A stretch of DNA of 64,000 nt from Symsagittifera roscoffensis. Taxonomy: Eukaryota > Xenacoelomorpha > Acoela > Convolutidae. The notes under the pieces were generated by a model. It worked only from the letters and a program-made list of their open reading frames with translations. It was not told the origin of the DNA and did not search any database. The stretch is taken from contig NC_087064.1 of assembly GCF_963678635.1 (NCBI RefSeq), positions 6,360,411-6,424,410 of the forward strand, written 5' to 3'. The translations under genes and the position numbers were made by a program. Shown here in pieces: positions 33,056 to 44,980 of this stretch. Position 1 is the first letter of the stretch; each line of letters opens with the position of its first letter.

Positions 33056-34486
33056 ATGACCAATTTAACCGAAATCAACTCGTGCGATTTGAAAGACATT
33101 TCGTTTTTTCGAGAAATCATATGTCGCGGTTCCAGGCACCCGAAGCCCGTCAGCATATCCGGAGGCACTATCTCCTTTCTCGGCTTAATAATGAACTATT
33201 TCTGCTACAAAACATCTTTGGCATTACCTTTGCAATCTACTAGCACAAATCTGATGGCTTATCTAGCTGTTTGGGACTCTATTTCTGTTGTGCACGACGG
33301 CCTCATTGACATGGGGCTGAAATCTTTGGGTTTTCACCTTGCTGATTACTTTTCACTCGGTTGTAAAATCTATTATTACCACTCTTGGGCCAGCACCATC
33401 AATGCTGGCTGGCACGTGATCGCTCTAGCTCTGGATCGAGCACTGTCAATCATTTTTCCAATATGGCACCACGGACTTGACGTGCACAGAACAACGAGAA
33501 TCATATCATGGTCGCTGACCCTACTTGCTTACATAGCTGTGTTGCCAAACTTGTTCTTCTTTGAAATCGAACAGCCTGCAAATGTCTGCACCATGTCTTC
33601 AGGGGGATTCCACGACACAATGCTGGCCTATATTGGAATCATCACCTACTTATGCTTCTCATTTCTCCCGTTTTTCCTCATTCTGTTCGCAAACGTCATT
33701 TTCATCTGGAAAGTTCACCAAATCCGCAAAGAGAAAAAAATTCGCACCAGTAATAAAGTGACAATCGTTCTAAAATCTAACCACGAAGAAGCGTCACAGA
33801 AGTTCCTCTCCGAAACAGATTTCAGTAAAGTCAACGACGATGAAAAAACGTCTATGATTCGCAGAGCAGCGGAAAAAGTGCGATACAAATTGCAATACGT
33901 AGACGAAAAACCGGAAGATGATCAACATCAAAATACTCCCATTGACGACAGTGATTTGTGGCACGATGTTTACTGTGGACCTTCAACTCCAACTCCCTAC
34001 CAAGAATCCGAACCACAGTCGCCAAAAAACCCCCCTTCAAAAGTTCAAGTACATCTCAAAATGACTATGGACCCCCCAGTGATCAACAGTATTAAGAAAA
34101 AACAGTACTCGCCAATCCTGAGCACCATCAATGCCTCACGTGACGAGAACACCGCTGACTCATCTGTGGGAAACAAAGGAGGAAAGGCGAAGAAGACGAG
34201 CTTCGGAGGCGACATCAACGTCATCGTCACCTTGATCGTGATCAGCTGTTCATATCTCATGTTTTCGGTAGCGTCTTGCTCTTTCAACAGAATTAGCCAA
34301 ACTGACATGGAGCAGGAACTAAGCGCCAATGAAGCTGCTTTCGCTCAGCTGATGGCCGAACTGATGGCCGTTTTGAACAACTCTTTAAACTTCATTTTCT
34401 ACTACCTTAGTGGCCAAATGTTCAGGTCTACATTTAAACAGGAGTGTATCGTCCCGGTAAAAAACTTTCTTCAACGATACATTTGA
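33056..34486 (+). CDS. Rhodopsin-like (class A) G-protein-coupled receptor
   Basis: 476 residues, seven membrane segments at about 34-53, 64-84, 104-127, 148-170, 189-219, 385-409 and 425-450. Class A marks: N-L-x-x-Y-L-x-V-x-D in TM2, D-R-A at 127-129 after TM3 in place of DRY, Cys103 and Cys178 for the extracellular disulphide, and N-S-x-x-F at 442-446 in the NPxxY position. One sequon (N-L-T) lies at residues 3-5. The third intracellular loop is long, about 165 residues, and rich in charged and Ser/Pro residues, typical of a regulated peptide- or amine-type receptor. An in-frame TGA 21 bases before the ATG fixes the start, and AAAATG is a good context. A possible acceptor GCTTGACAG lies near 32995 for a 5' UTR exon. 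The ligand cannot be told; an invertebrate neuropeptide-receptor branch is my guess. Confidence 0.85.
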   Translation: MTNLTEINSCDLKDISFFREIICRGSRHPKPVSISGGTISFLGLIMNYFCYKTSLALPLQSTSTNLMAYLAVWDSISVVHDGLIDMGLKSLGFHLADYFSLGCKIYYYHSWASTINAGWHVIALALDRALSIIFPIWHHGLDVHRTTRIISWSLTLLAYIAVLPNLFFFEIEQPANVCTMSSGGFHDTMLAYIGIITYLCFSFLPFFLILFANVIFIWKVHQIRKEKKIRTSNKVTIVLKSNHEEASQKFLSETDFSKVNDDEKTSMIRRAAEKVRYKLQYVDEKPEDDQHQNTPIDDSDLWHDVYCGPSTPTPYQESEPQSPKNPPSKVQVHLKMTMDPPVINSIKKKQYSPILSTINASRDENTADSSVGNKGGKAKKTSFGGDINVIVTLIVISCSYLMFSVASCSFNRISQTDMEQELSANEAAFAQLMAELMAVLNNSLNFIFYYLSGQMFRSTFKQECIVPVKNFLQRYI

Positions 34487-37338
34487 AATAGCAGTTAGCC
34501 AGTTTGATGACGGCCGATTTCAACAAACATACTGCTGCATACTGTGCTAGCAACTACGTCTACAGCGTACAAGCTCAAATCAAATCAGCCAGCATATCTT
34601 GATGCTTTTAGACTCAAAATCTCCCGCGCTCATCAACTTTGATGTCTTGGTCTCAATTGAACATTTCCATTGAACAGTAGCCGCATTTATGACTTTGTAA
34701 AATAATCATCAAACTATCAAAAAAAAAATTAACTACGTAGCAAATAGATGACAAGCTAACTTCGTGTGGTTAAAAACCCTGCATAATACATTATTTGTTT
34801 CAACCCTCAGTTTATGTCGCAAATCCATGCATATCTTCAGAACTTGATATTTCAACTAATATTGAAAACTCATAATGTCAGTTAATTGAAAATGTTTGAT
34901 TTTTAATATTTTGAAATTCAGCAGATAATCATAAGTCACAGGACATACAAAAAATTATGTTGTAAGCGTGACTGCTCTTGAGTAGTAGAAAAGTAGAAAC
35001 ACCACTAAAAAAAACTTAATAGCTGGTCGACTACGAAATCAATTTGAAGCCCTTTCAGTCATGAAGTGTGGATTTCAATTAACCAGAAAAAAACCTATAG
35101 CAAGCTCAAAACACGTTTTTTTAAACACGTTTTTACAAACACGAAAATCAAAAGATGAAACTGACGAGAAAAAGTTTCCTTCAAACTTTTTCAGAACTGA
35201 TGATGCATTTTTTTTGGGAAATTCGGTCTGAAAACTTACACAAAAAAGGGGTCAATTTCGGCTTGATTTATTGGATCAGATATTTCGAAAAAAAAAACAT
35301 TTTTTAACACAGAGGCGAAGTTGCACTTCGCATACACAAGCAAAAATATTATCGATAACGTTACTGGGAAAAACTGAATGAATAAAATATTCAAACCACA
35401 AAAGTTCTAAGGTGAAGCACGCCAATTATGAGTCAACTTAGTTGCTAAGTGACGCAAGCCAATTATGACACAAATGTGGTACCAGTCAATTTGAAAAAAA
35501 AAAGAAATTTACCAACTAATATGCCTCAATTTATAGAGCGGACGCATTTCAACTAATGTACGAAAAAATTCACTAAAAAACAACCGATCCTGCCCAGATT
35601 CAAACCATTACTCTGTTGCGGGTCTCCTTCCATACCTCTACGCAACAGATCCATTATACCTTGAAGCTAAAGTGCTATTTGAAGTATAATAGTCTGCGTT
35701 CATATCCTTAGCATTGGCTGCACTTAATAGTTGGTTAATGATCAAAATGAACACATTTTGTCGCAATGATATTTGCCTCGGAACAATATTTGCGACTTAG
35801 GTTGGAAAGAAAAGAGAGTTCATACTATAACACAATCTTTGCTTGTGTAAATGAAGTGTATCAGCATTTATTAAGCGCATCAATGTTGAAGAAGAGTAAA
35901 TTCTTCAAAAAAGGTCACAAAACGTTTCAAACTATTTTTCAATTAAAAAATGGTAATTTATGTAGTAAAAACGACATGTTTTGACTATTGAACAATGAAA
36001 ACTTGGTTTACACAAAGTATGTTCATAAACTGCCTAAGTTTTTAAGATGCTCATGTTGACATAATTTATTTTAAAACAGACCCAGTGGTTTTTTCGTAAA
36101 TTTTGATGACATACACCAAGCCGATTATGACTCATTATTGGTTTAGAACTTTGGATATGAATTAAATTAAATTTACGGCAAAGCTCTTAACACCCTTTTT
36201 CTTAACGGCAAAGCTCTAAATAACTTTTTTCCGATCTTTTTTGTCTAATTTCAACCTAATCTGAGAAAAACGTGATTTTCACTTTCCAAAAAATAATCGT
36301 TTCGTCTGGATAATTTAAATCAGCACCCTATCTGAGAAGTCTGATCCGAAAATAAGCGTTAGTCAATGGATTAATCACTCAAGGAGCAGATAGAAACAGT
36401 CTTTCCCGTACTTAAAAAACCAATAATTTTTTTCCTAATTTAAGCCCTTTTAAGCAAAAATTTGGCGCCCAATTATATCCTGTTTCCATGTGGAAATGTG
36501 TCATGTAACTTGATATCAATGGACGCAATATATCGCTCCAATTTATCGGTAATTATGCCCTTTTTTATAAGCATTTTTGTCTTGAGCTTGAATTGGAACA
36601 GATATTTTACCTGTGATCATTTTTTGTAAAGTTATTGGGGTTTAAAGATTGCCATTTTGGCCAATTAAGGACAAATATATCAATTTAAATTTTATATGGC
36701 GTGTGGGGGGACTTGATTAAAAAATTTCACTTTTTTTATTACATTTAGTTTTTTCGTGTTATTAATGCTCCATAGACCTTAAAAGGCAGTCCGAACATTC
36801 AAGGCTTCGCACTGTTACGAGCAGTCTTGTTGCCTTTTCAGCCTCAGCTTCTGTTTCTGTAGAAACAAACTGTTCAAACAGAGACCCAAATTACAAATTA
36901 GTCTAGCCGTGACAGGATTCAAAACTGATTCTGTGAAGCCTAGTTTTCTCTCTGTGAGATCCAAAGTCTTTATAACATTAGATCACACCGCCTCGATAAA
37001 AAATGGTTCAAGAGCTCGACGCTCCGATTTGGTATTTGTTAAACTCTGATTTAAAGTTTCACTCTGCAATCGTCTATTCTGCAGAGGATGAATTAAGTAA
37101 GGGACGCCTTTGAAAAAAAAACCGACATGAGTCGACAGCTAATGTTATGTAAACATCACAATTTTCAAATTCTTAGAAAAACTACCAGAAAAAAATTTTC
37201 ATTGAATTTTTTTTTTACTATCGTCATTGATGGATGTGTGATGAAAGAACTATACAAACGTGTCGAAACTTAGCGAATCAGGCAAAAAATTAGTGATAAC
37301 AGTTATATTCGAAAAAAAAATAGCAAACAAAAAACAAG
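34487..37338. other. Intergenic DNA downstream of the GPCR
   Basis: Contains a SINE-like copy (35310-35850). A segment at about 36450-36930 is related, in opposite orientation, to 17150-17480: ATATGGCGTGTGGGGGGAC here and its complement there, plus a GAACATTCAAGGCTT..CGAGCAGTCTT block. No genes. Confidence 0.45.
35310..35850 (-). repeat. tRNA-derived SINE-like unit (full-length copy)
   Basis: Same order of phrases as 12447-12960, including CACGCCAATTATGAGTC, the tRNA-like head (minus strand, about 35660-35585, with a damaged B-box GGTTTGAATC), TATCCTTAGCATTGGCTG and GAGAGTTCATACTATAACAC. It also carries the upstream AGGCGAAGTTGCACTTCGCA hairpin-like word. Confidence 0.6.
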
Positions 37339-37810
37339 GCCAACAGACAGTTAGAAAAGAGTTGCGCAAGGAAAAATTAAATAGTTTTTTTTAAAGAAAA
37401 CTACAACTTTCAAATTTCAAGAAACAAAATAAATGAACTGGACGCTCTTTGAATTTCTAGAAAAATTTATCATTGAATATTTTTGATAAATTCAAGCCAA
37501 TTTAAGAAAACTGGATCAATAGGTAAATTGATTATTCCGATTAACCTAATAACTAAAATCCAATTTCGAAACTAGAAGCCGATCACGTTTTTTGTGAACT
37601 TTACACTTTTGTTGTTCGATAGTGAAGTTTGATTTCCTTTCAACAAACGAAATGAACTGAACTGAAAATTAAATCAAAACAAACCGCGAAAAACCAAATT
37701 TGATCTTGAAAAACTTTTTTCTGAAAAAAAACAACACAATCAAAAAAACAAAATAAAAATCATCATGACCTATAAGAGAGTCTTCACTAGGTTCATTCAC
37801 TCTGAAACAC
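37339..37810 (+). repeat. Repeat family A, copy 1 (about 470 bp)
   Basis: Starts GGCCAACAGACAGTTAGAAAAG. It continues through 'tccaatttgagaaaactgg.tcaataggt', 'tagaagccgatcacgttttttgtga' and 'gaaatgaactgaa', and ends at a hairpin-type AGAGTC...GACTCT segment (here AGAGAGTCTTCACTAG...ATTCACTCT). Other copies start at 43871, 47452, 48444, about 50430, 52636, 55198, about 56681, 63385 and 63645, all in this orientation. Confidence 0.75.
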
Positions 37811-40800
37811 GAAGAAAAAACAACCAATTTTCACGCAAAAAATTCAGTTTTTAGAAAATTTTCATTGCCAAAATTTTCATTGCAAATTTTCATCACTAAA
37901 TTAACTTTCCAAAACTAGTTTTCTTCAAGTGAAAACAAGTTTTTAGCCTAAATGACCATTTTCATATAGCAAACCTCACTATAATCGATGGCTTTACCCG
38001 CACAAAAATATAATACAAAAATTCAAAGCGGTGTTGCTCGACACTGGGATCACTTTTTGAAAATACTTTCATGTCGTTCGAATATAACACAAGCGCTGAG
38101 TTAAACTCTATATTTTAGACTTTTGCTGTACTCACCCGAGCGTGTTAACTCAAATATTCTACACAAAATGAAATTCACAAACTTACACGGAGTTGAAAAA
38201 AAAACAGAACAACAAAAAATGTACACAAACAGCGAAAAAAAAAACATTTTGCTACTGATTATTTGGAAAAAAAATCAGTTTTTTTCCAAATAATCCGTTT
38301 GATTATTAAATCTCTTTCCACGATTCATGAAAGAATCCCTGTGCTATGTAAAAAGGACAACAATTAAATAAATCGACATAATAATAAGACGACAACTGAG
38401 AGACAATCATGTATAATGACTTGTTCGAATTAGCAAATTATATTTTCAGAAATACAATTGTAGAATTTGTGTATAGCGTCGTCTTAAAGTCCCACCAAAA
38501 TCAGTTGTCGTCTTTGCAGCAGTTCGCTTGGACACTGCGAATCGCTTCACCAGTTAAGCCACATCAGGTACTACTGAAAATTGAAAGCTGGCTTTGAAGT
38601 TAATCAAGTTTATGAAGCCTTATATATCATGCAAGGTTTTTCAAATAATTCCATGTCAAGGAAACAGAAAATTATTTTAATTGTTTTTTATTGCCTGACA
38701 AAAAAAAACAATTTCTGTACATTTTTAAACCCAGCCTCAAGCCTGAGAACGTCATTAGACAACATAATCAGTTTTCAAACGTCTCTGAGCGGAAATTTCG
38801 TATCATCAAATAACAGTTGTATGTAGGGCATGGAACGGATAATCGATAAATGAAACTTGACCCAATTAAAATACCAGTGAAGTTGAAATGTTCAACAGGG
38901 GTTACTGCTAGTAAACAGTCCGAGCTCTTCGTGCACATTTTCTGAATTTTACGATTGAAAGACACTTTCATCTTGTATATCTTTCAAAAAAATATCTTAT
39001 TAAAAAAAGTTACACAAGAATTGAAATACCGATATATCATTTAAAAAATTCAAAAAACTTCGCAAATATTTGTTCTGCTTTTGTACAAAATTGCTTCAAT
39101 TGAGTGTATTCAAAAAAATTTTGGCTCTATCAAAAAAATAGGGGACTTTCTCAGTTAAGCGGCGGATACATGTTTAATTCAACTCGGTTAACCGGTTTGA
39201 CTAAAAAATTAACCACCCATGTATGCTTACAACGTGTAGTTGTATAACTCATGGGGACGAATATCATATTTTAAAACAATTTATTATTTTGCTCAAATTG
39301 TATTCTTCCAGAAAAAATGTTTTAGGAAAAGAGCGGTTTTGATCAACATTAAAATACTGGCCAAAAAAGTATTTCTAGAAAATCCTCCTACTGATTCTTT
39401 ACCATGTCTACTAATTCTCTACTTGAAACATACCTCTAGAACGTAAAACAAAAAAGACTTTAAGTACATCGAGAAAACTTGTATCAAGCAGCAAAACTCA
39501 TCGCAATTCTTTGAAGAGGCGCATAAACCTTGCATCATGGTTCTATCATGACCACTATGTTCTCCGTGCTTTTTAGAAATTTAGAATTGCAAAATCTTTT
39601 TATAGAAGTGAACATCAAACGGACGCTCAATAAATATTATGGAACTTCCCGTCACTTGAAAGGTTGTTTTCTGTTTGATTCACCATAAAAGCGATTTACA
39701 TCCTGAGGTAATACATTTTCAAAGTCACCTTCTGATTTATCAAAAAAGCAAAGCCGTTCGACACAACCAAAAGAACCAATTTCCGCGATCAATCTCTTTC
39801 CCCTCGAATGACTTGACATTTTGACTTCTTGGGAGAATGCACATGCTTCTGAACGCATAAGACAAAGTCAAGTTTGAATTCTGCAAATGACTTGCGCTAG
39901 ATCAGGTGTTGATTTATTAACAAATTAAAAGGCATACCAAACATATATCAGTTTTACGACTAGCTCCAGTTGTCAAATTTTACTTCATTGATGCCAGAAT
40001 AGAAAATTTATAAAATAAATAGCAAAAATCATACCGGCCAATTCTCTTGAAGCACTGAAATAAGACAAGCTATAAAGGTTTGAAAAGCACTGACGTCAAA
40101 CTTGTTTTCCAATCGAAAAGATCGATGACAAAAAAATCCTGAATTAGTTTCGAAAAATTTGGACTAACTTTTATCGCCTACTCTCTTCGAGAGGTAGCAT
40201 TAGTTTAATTGATCGCATTAAAACTAAAACTCATAAACGTGCCCTTGGGATAAAATTTGAGATCTTAAGACTCGCTAAGGTAATTAAGGTAAATTCCAAG
40301 AGAGCAGAAGATTGATTCTAAATAGCCGGATAATAACCAATAAAGGACCTAGGGTAGTAGCTACCATTTTCATGCGACCTCAGCTACCATTTCATGCTAA
40401 GGTATTCTTCGCCATGATGAATCACACGAACAGAACAATTCGATTGGAATCAAAGTTAGGCGGAAAATAGAATACGAACAATTTAACAAAGACACCATCA
40501 GACACCATCGCAGCAAAAGACACATCGCAAAAATAAAATAAGAAAAGCGACAACTCGCAAATTTTTGGAATTAATGTGAAACTTTATAATTTTGGTTTGA
40601 GGTCGCCGGTGGGAGCGCTAAGTACGCATCGCGGCGATAACTGGCTCAAAATTTCGTATTCAGTCCTGCCCTCTGTCTTCAAGCTCGCAACAAGTTGGCG
40701 CGACTGCGTCGGTGAGTATTTTGCGAGTTGTCTCTTGTTGCGAGTTGTCGTATTACGGCTATCTAGACCAGATTTCCAGCAGGGAAGGGTGCGGGGAGTA

Positions 40801-41520
40801 ATTATACAATAAAGTTCATTCAATACTGAAAAGGGAATCGAGTTTGGATATCCTGCTTTTGTTCCGACCATTGAAAACTTTTGTCTTTGGGTGTGTTCTA
40901 TTTTTTTTGTTTTCCCCGCAAGATCTGGAACCATAAACAATCATCAGAATGGGTCGAGTGCTATATAATTTTAATTACCTTTCATGATTCGAATAGTGAT
41001 TCAAACTACATCAAAAATGTTCCATAAAAAATACCAGTCAAGAACAACCGGTTTTGAAATTTTTGGATTTAAGTCTAATTTGAGCAAAAAAAGCGAGCAA
41101 GCAGACTTATTACCAAGGGATAAGCCATGAAACTTATACTGAACCCCTGAAAGCTTAGTTTTTCTCCCTCCTTTTTTTAAGGCCATCCTGAGAATTAACA
41201 AAAAAAACTGCAAAAAATTGTTTAAACATTTGAAAAACAATTTTTTTCTTTTTTAGTCATTTTTCAAAAAAAACTGCTGTCCAATATGCATCTAACATGA
41301 CTAACGAGTATGGGTTTTAGGCTTTCGTTCAGAACCTTACATCACACCAGGCTCAAAAAACGACACTCATTTGAAGAAAAAACAAATTTGTATTAGATTT
41401 TTCAAGAATATGGTCGCAACACTATTCCCAACTTTGCAAAGAAACCGGCTATCCTCGTTTACAACGGATTGAAACATTTTGCGAATAACTAATATAGAGA
41501 TGGAGATATTAAAAGAACAA
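37811..41520. other. Intergenic DNA, mostly unassigned
   Basis: A TTTTTCTC-type repeat remnant lies at 38020-38120. The stretch 40570-40985 is distinctly richer in G+C and CpG than its surroundings, with AATAAA at about 40809 and paired TTGCGAGTTGTC words; it could be a solo LTR or a promoter-like segment. No gene is supported. Confidence 0.35.
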
Positions 41521-41554
41521 CGCTTGGCGGTAGCTGTGCAAGTTGCACAGAATG

Positions 41555-42010
41555 TTTCGACAGCAGTAACAATACAAGGGATACCGAGCCACGGCAACGA
41601 GGTCGCTGACGCCCTGGCTAACGAAGCAACTACAAGCGAAGATTGGTCACAACCCGTGTCAGTAGAAGCTGTAAGAGCCTGCGTCAAGGAAACCATCACG
41701 GACTGTGCACACTTTCACCCAGAGTCGCCGCAGCATACAGCAAACTTTCACGGAAGGACAGAGAAGTCATAAAATCACGGACGCGATTACACTGGCTCGA
41801 TTGAGGTCCAGCTACGATGCAGCGTTTGAGCTTCAATCGATCCTATGTGCAGAAAAAGTGAAGAAGATAGAGATACGGTAAAACGCTGGCTTGTCAACCC
41901 CGGCACGTTAGTAGCCCGCTGTGAACTCTTCGGATCGACGGTCATAAATCTCGAAATCATGACAGAAGAACACGCCTTGATGATGGCAGTGAAATTGCTG
42001 CAATAGCAGC
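41555..42010 (+). pseudogene. 3' remnant of a RNase H-encoding LINE (broken)
   Basis: 41570-41640 encodes I-P-S-H-G-N-E-V-A-D-A-L-A-N-E-A, the end of a LINE-type RNase H domain. After a frame change near 41750 the next frame reads T-L-A-R-L-R, then a Cys-containing patch, W-L-V-N-P and C-E-L-F-G, the usual 3' tail of I/R1-like LINE polyproteins. A stop at about 42004 and a short (CAA)n-rich tail near 42038-42054 mark the 3' end. The piece is more GC-rich than its flanks and has at least one frame break. Confidence 0.6.
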
Positions 42011-42369
42011 CCTCACTGACGCCCCTCCACAGTCAGCAACAACAACAACAATAACAGAAACAGAGCAAACAAACTCCAAAACGAAACAAGGATAGCCAGT
42101 TACTGTGCCAGTGTATAGAAAACTACGGTTTAGAAAGATTGTTTTTTTTTCAAATTAGTATAATTTTTTCTGCTTGGAGTTATACAGGATCTGACGTAAG
42201 AATAAAATATAGGCATATTAGACAATCATAGTAAAAAAGGCAAGTTGGACAAAAAATTTTGTAGAATAATTACTAGAAACAAAAAAATTGAAAAAATTTT
42301 GAACTTTTTGGTTCACAAAATGAAGCTGAAAAACTCCAAATCCTAGTTTCACTAGCTTAAAAGTAAAAT

Positions 42370-42549
42370 TTTGCGCTCCCCCTTTGCAATTAGTATTTAT
42401 TGGCGCCAATGGCACCTTAAGAAAAATTTTAGGGTCCGTCCGCCAAAAATGGATATAGTGCAAAGGGGGAACCTTAGGGTCGGCAGGGGGTCGAATCCCT
42501 GAAGCAGTCCGCCCACCCCCGCCCCGACCCCCCTCTAAATCCGCCCCTG
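42370..42549. mobile_element. Truncated copy of the CAGGGGCGGAT MITE
   Basis: It ends CTAAATCCGCCCCTG at 42549. The inner sequence (GCGCTCCCCTT, AGGGTCGGCAGGGGGTCGAATCCCTGA) parallels 23400-23540. The left terminal repeat is missing. Confidence 0.6.
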
Positions 42550-43870
42550 GCACCACATTATTTACGGCAAAGCTATGAGCAATTTTGTTGCGACCTTTTA
42601 TGTCTAATTTCAGCCCGCTACATTGTCAATTGTCATACACATTCGTGTACCGTTACTCGAAGGTAAACGCATAAAAAAATAAACTTGCACGATCAGAAAC
42701 CACACAACTGACAAACAAAAAAAACGTGAATTCAACAAATTATGGCCAAAATCAAGACAATAGTGAAAAACCCAAAATCCCCGGAGTTTCTTCTCAAAAA
42801 ACGAACTGTTTTAAGGATAGTCTAGCATATTCAGTGTAATAAAAAAACTACTGAATGTTGAAAGGTAAGAAATAGCAATATATCAATTCCATGATATTTT
42901 AAGCTGTTAAAAACACAAAACTGGTCAACAATTGGAAACTGAGTATAAACAAAAGAGCTAAGTTATTACGTAATACAGAGACAAAAAATTCGTTCGATAA
43001 GTTTGAATTCGTTTCAGGCACAATGAAATTTTGTATCTGCGGGAGCTTGGAATTGAAAGTTGTTTTCCGTCCACGAACATTTTTCAACACGACGCCAAAA
43101 TCGACGCAGAATTCAATCCCGCACAATCGAAAAGACCGCTGGGTGTCTCTTCTATTCAAAATTGACTCAAATTTTGATTCATGATTTTCTAAAAATGACC
43201 AATTGAAAATTTACACTTACTGTTTCTTGAAAGCAAGTGGTCTTTCAGGCGTCTTTCGCAATAATAAAACATAGTGAGTTGTTTATTTGAGTAAGCGTAT
43301 TTCTTCGCCCTAACTACAAAAGTTCGATTCTTAACAAACAGTCGCATCTACAAACCGCCATATCTTGAAGCCGAAATTACACCAGAATTACGTAAATTCT
43401 GAGGATTTAAGGTGGGCAGCTTCTTCAATATTTTGCTAGTCAGACAAAAAGCTAGTTCCCAACCTCTTCCATTTTTGGTAGCTTTGCAAGAATGATAACG
43501 ATGATAGAGTTAATGTTATGTCTCAATTAATTTCTTATTTGGTAATTTTATTTGCCACTTAAAATTAAAATAGGTATTTTTTCCAATGTTAAAAGCAATT
43601 GTGTTGTATATTCTACTTTTTTACACATAATGGAAAAAACATTTGGCTTCAGTTCCAGTGGTCATGACGACTTTTACAGGTCACAAAACGTGCAAAATAA
43701 CCATCACTGCACCCATTTTTAAAAAGCCGGTTTTACGGAAAAAATCTTCAAATCAAGCTGCTTTTTAAAAATTTAAAAACAAGATAATTTTTTTCACAAA
43801 ATCGAAGACAAGTATATTGTCTAAAATTTTAGATATATTTTTTTGAATGATCGATTGAAGTATGAACATA

Positions 43871-44080
43871 GCCGACAGACAGTTGGAAAAACTTCAATGA
43901 AAGCAAGGGAAAAAACATTCAAAACTCAAAGAAAAAATTTGACCTTAAAAATTTTTGAAATTCTAGAACAATTTTTTCTAGCACTTTTTTGATAAAGTTA
44001 ATCCAATTTGAGAAAACTAGATTAGTAGGTAAATTTTTTATTTCGCCATAAAAAATAATCCTATAAAAATAATCCCCCTT
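43871..44080 (+). repeat. Repeat family A, copy 2 (3' truncated)
   Basis: Starts GCCGACAGACAGTTGG and includes 'tccaatttgagaaaacta'. It breaks off at about 44080, just before a MITE. Confidence 0.65.
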
Positions 44081-44092
44081 TAATATCTAAAA

Positions 44093-44357
44093 AGGATCTA
44101 CTCAACAATCCCCCCCTATGGTACCTACTTGAGAATTCCCCCTATAATTTACGTGCGCATTTGCGAAGTTCATTTTACGTGCTTATTTGCTAAGTGTAAC
44201 AGCTGTTGCCAATTAGAACTTTCTCGGTTTCAGAATTTGCTGCATTCTGATTGGCTGAAAGTTCGACTAATTTGCTGATAATTTGCTAGCTGAACCTACA
44301 TAACAATCCCCCCATTGTAATAGGGGGGGGGGGGGGAGGAATTGTTAAATAGATCCT
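44093..44357. mobile_element. MITE of about 265 bp with AGGATCTA...CCCCCC inverted ends
   Basis: Left AGGATCTACTCAACAATCCCC and right (reverse complement) AGGATCTATTTAACAATTCCTCC are inverted copies. A run of 14 G (44323-44336) next to a C7 block is inside the right arm. A shorter element with GGATCTCTT ends at 57478-57626 may be related. Confidence 0.6.
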
Positions 44358-44375
44358 CTAAAAATTCAAATCCCC

Positions 44376-44980
44376 ACAAAAATTGATGATAGGCTGTTCT
44401 CCCAATTTATTTTCTATTACAGTTTTAACGTTATTTTAGTTGCCGCTTTTTCCTATATTTTTTAAAACCCTGAAAGTGCTGAGTATTCGGGGGCGTTCAA
44501 CCGTGCCGATGTATATCAGTGCCGAAAAGGCGGGAAAATGTCAGAATGAATTAAGCGCATTTTCTAAAGAGCGGGAAATTACTGACGCTCATTAACAAAA
44601 ACACTCCAATTTTGGTGTCAAAATGTCTGGAAACTGCAATTTAAACAATTATTTTGGCGCAAAAGGTTTAAATTGCAAATTTTCTCGCTCAAAATCTTGA
44701 AGTGTCACTTAAGATTATAAACATTCGCTGTTTAATTTTTGATTACCGCCTTTAATACGTTGAAATTTGTTCAATTTTTTCGGCACCGTTGAACAAAGTT
44801 TTCATTTTGGGCACTATTGAACTATTTTTTTTCGTTACTGTTGTTCTTCGGCACTGTTGAACGCCCTCGAATATTCAGCACGTTCATGACTCTAAAAAAT
44901 ATAGGAAAGAGCGGCAACTAAAATAAGTTAAAACTGTAATAGAAAATAAATTAGGAGAACAGCCAGTCATCAAGTTTTGG
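44376..44980. mobile_element. Foldback element, about 605 bp, arms over 100 bp
   Basis: Left arm words TTGATGATAGGCTGTTCTCC, TTTATTTTCTATTACAGTTT, AGTTGCCGCT, CCTATATTTTTTA and GGCGTTCAACCGTGCCG recur in reverse complement and in mirrored order at 44856-44978. The arms are imperfect but collinear. The central part has no coding capacity. Flanking bases show no clear duplication. Confidence 0.75.

Noticed and set aside
39652..39858. 68-codon minus-strand frame with fairly protein-like composition
   Set aside because: It has an ATG in good context but no splice signals, partner exon or recognised motif. It may deserve a transcript check but is not supported here.
40584..40940. 118-codon minus-strand frame and 78-codon plus-strand frame in the GC-richer island
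   Set aside because: Both strands are open over the same bases, as GC-richer DNA often is, and neither product looks like a protein family.
42899..43159. 86-codon minus-strand frame
   Set aside because: The first half looks mildly protein-like but no family, splice site or conservation argument can be made.
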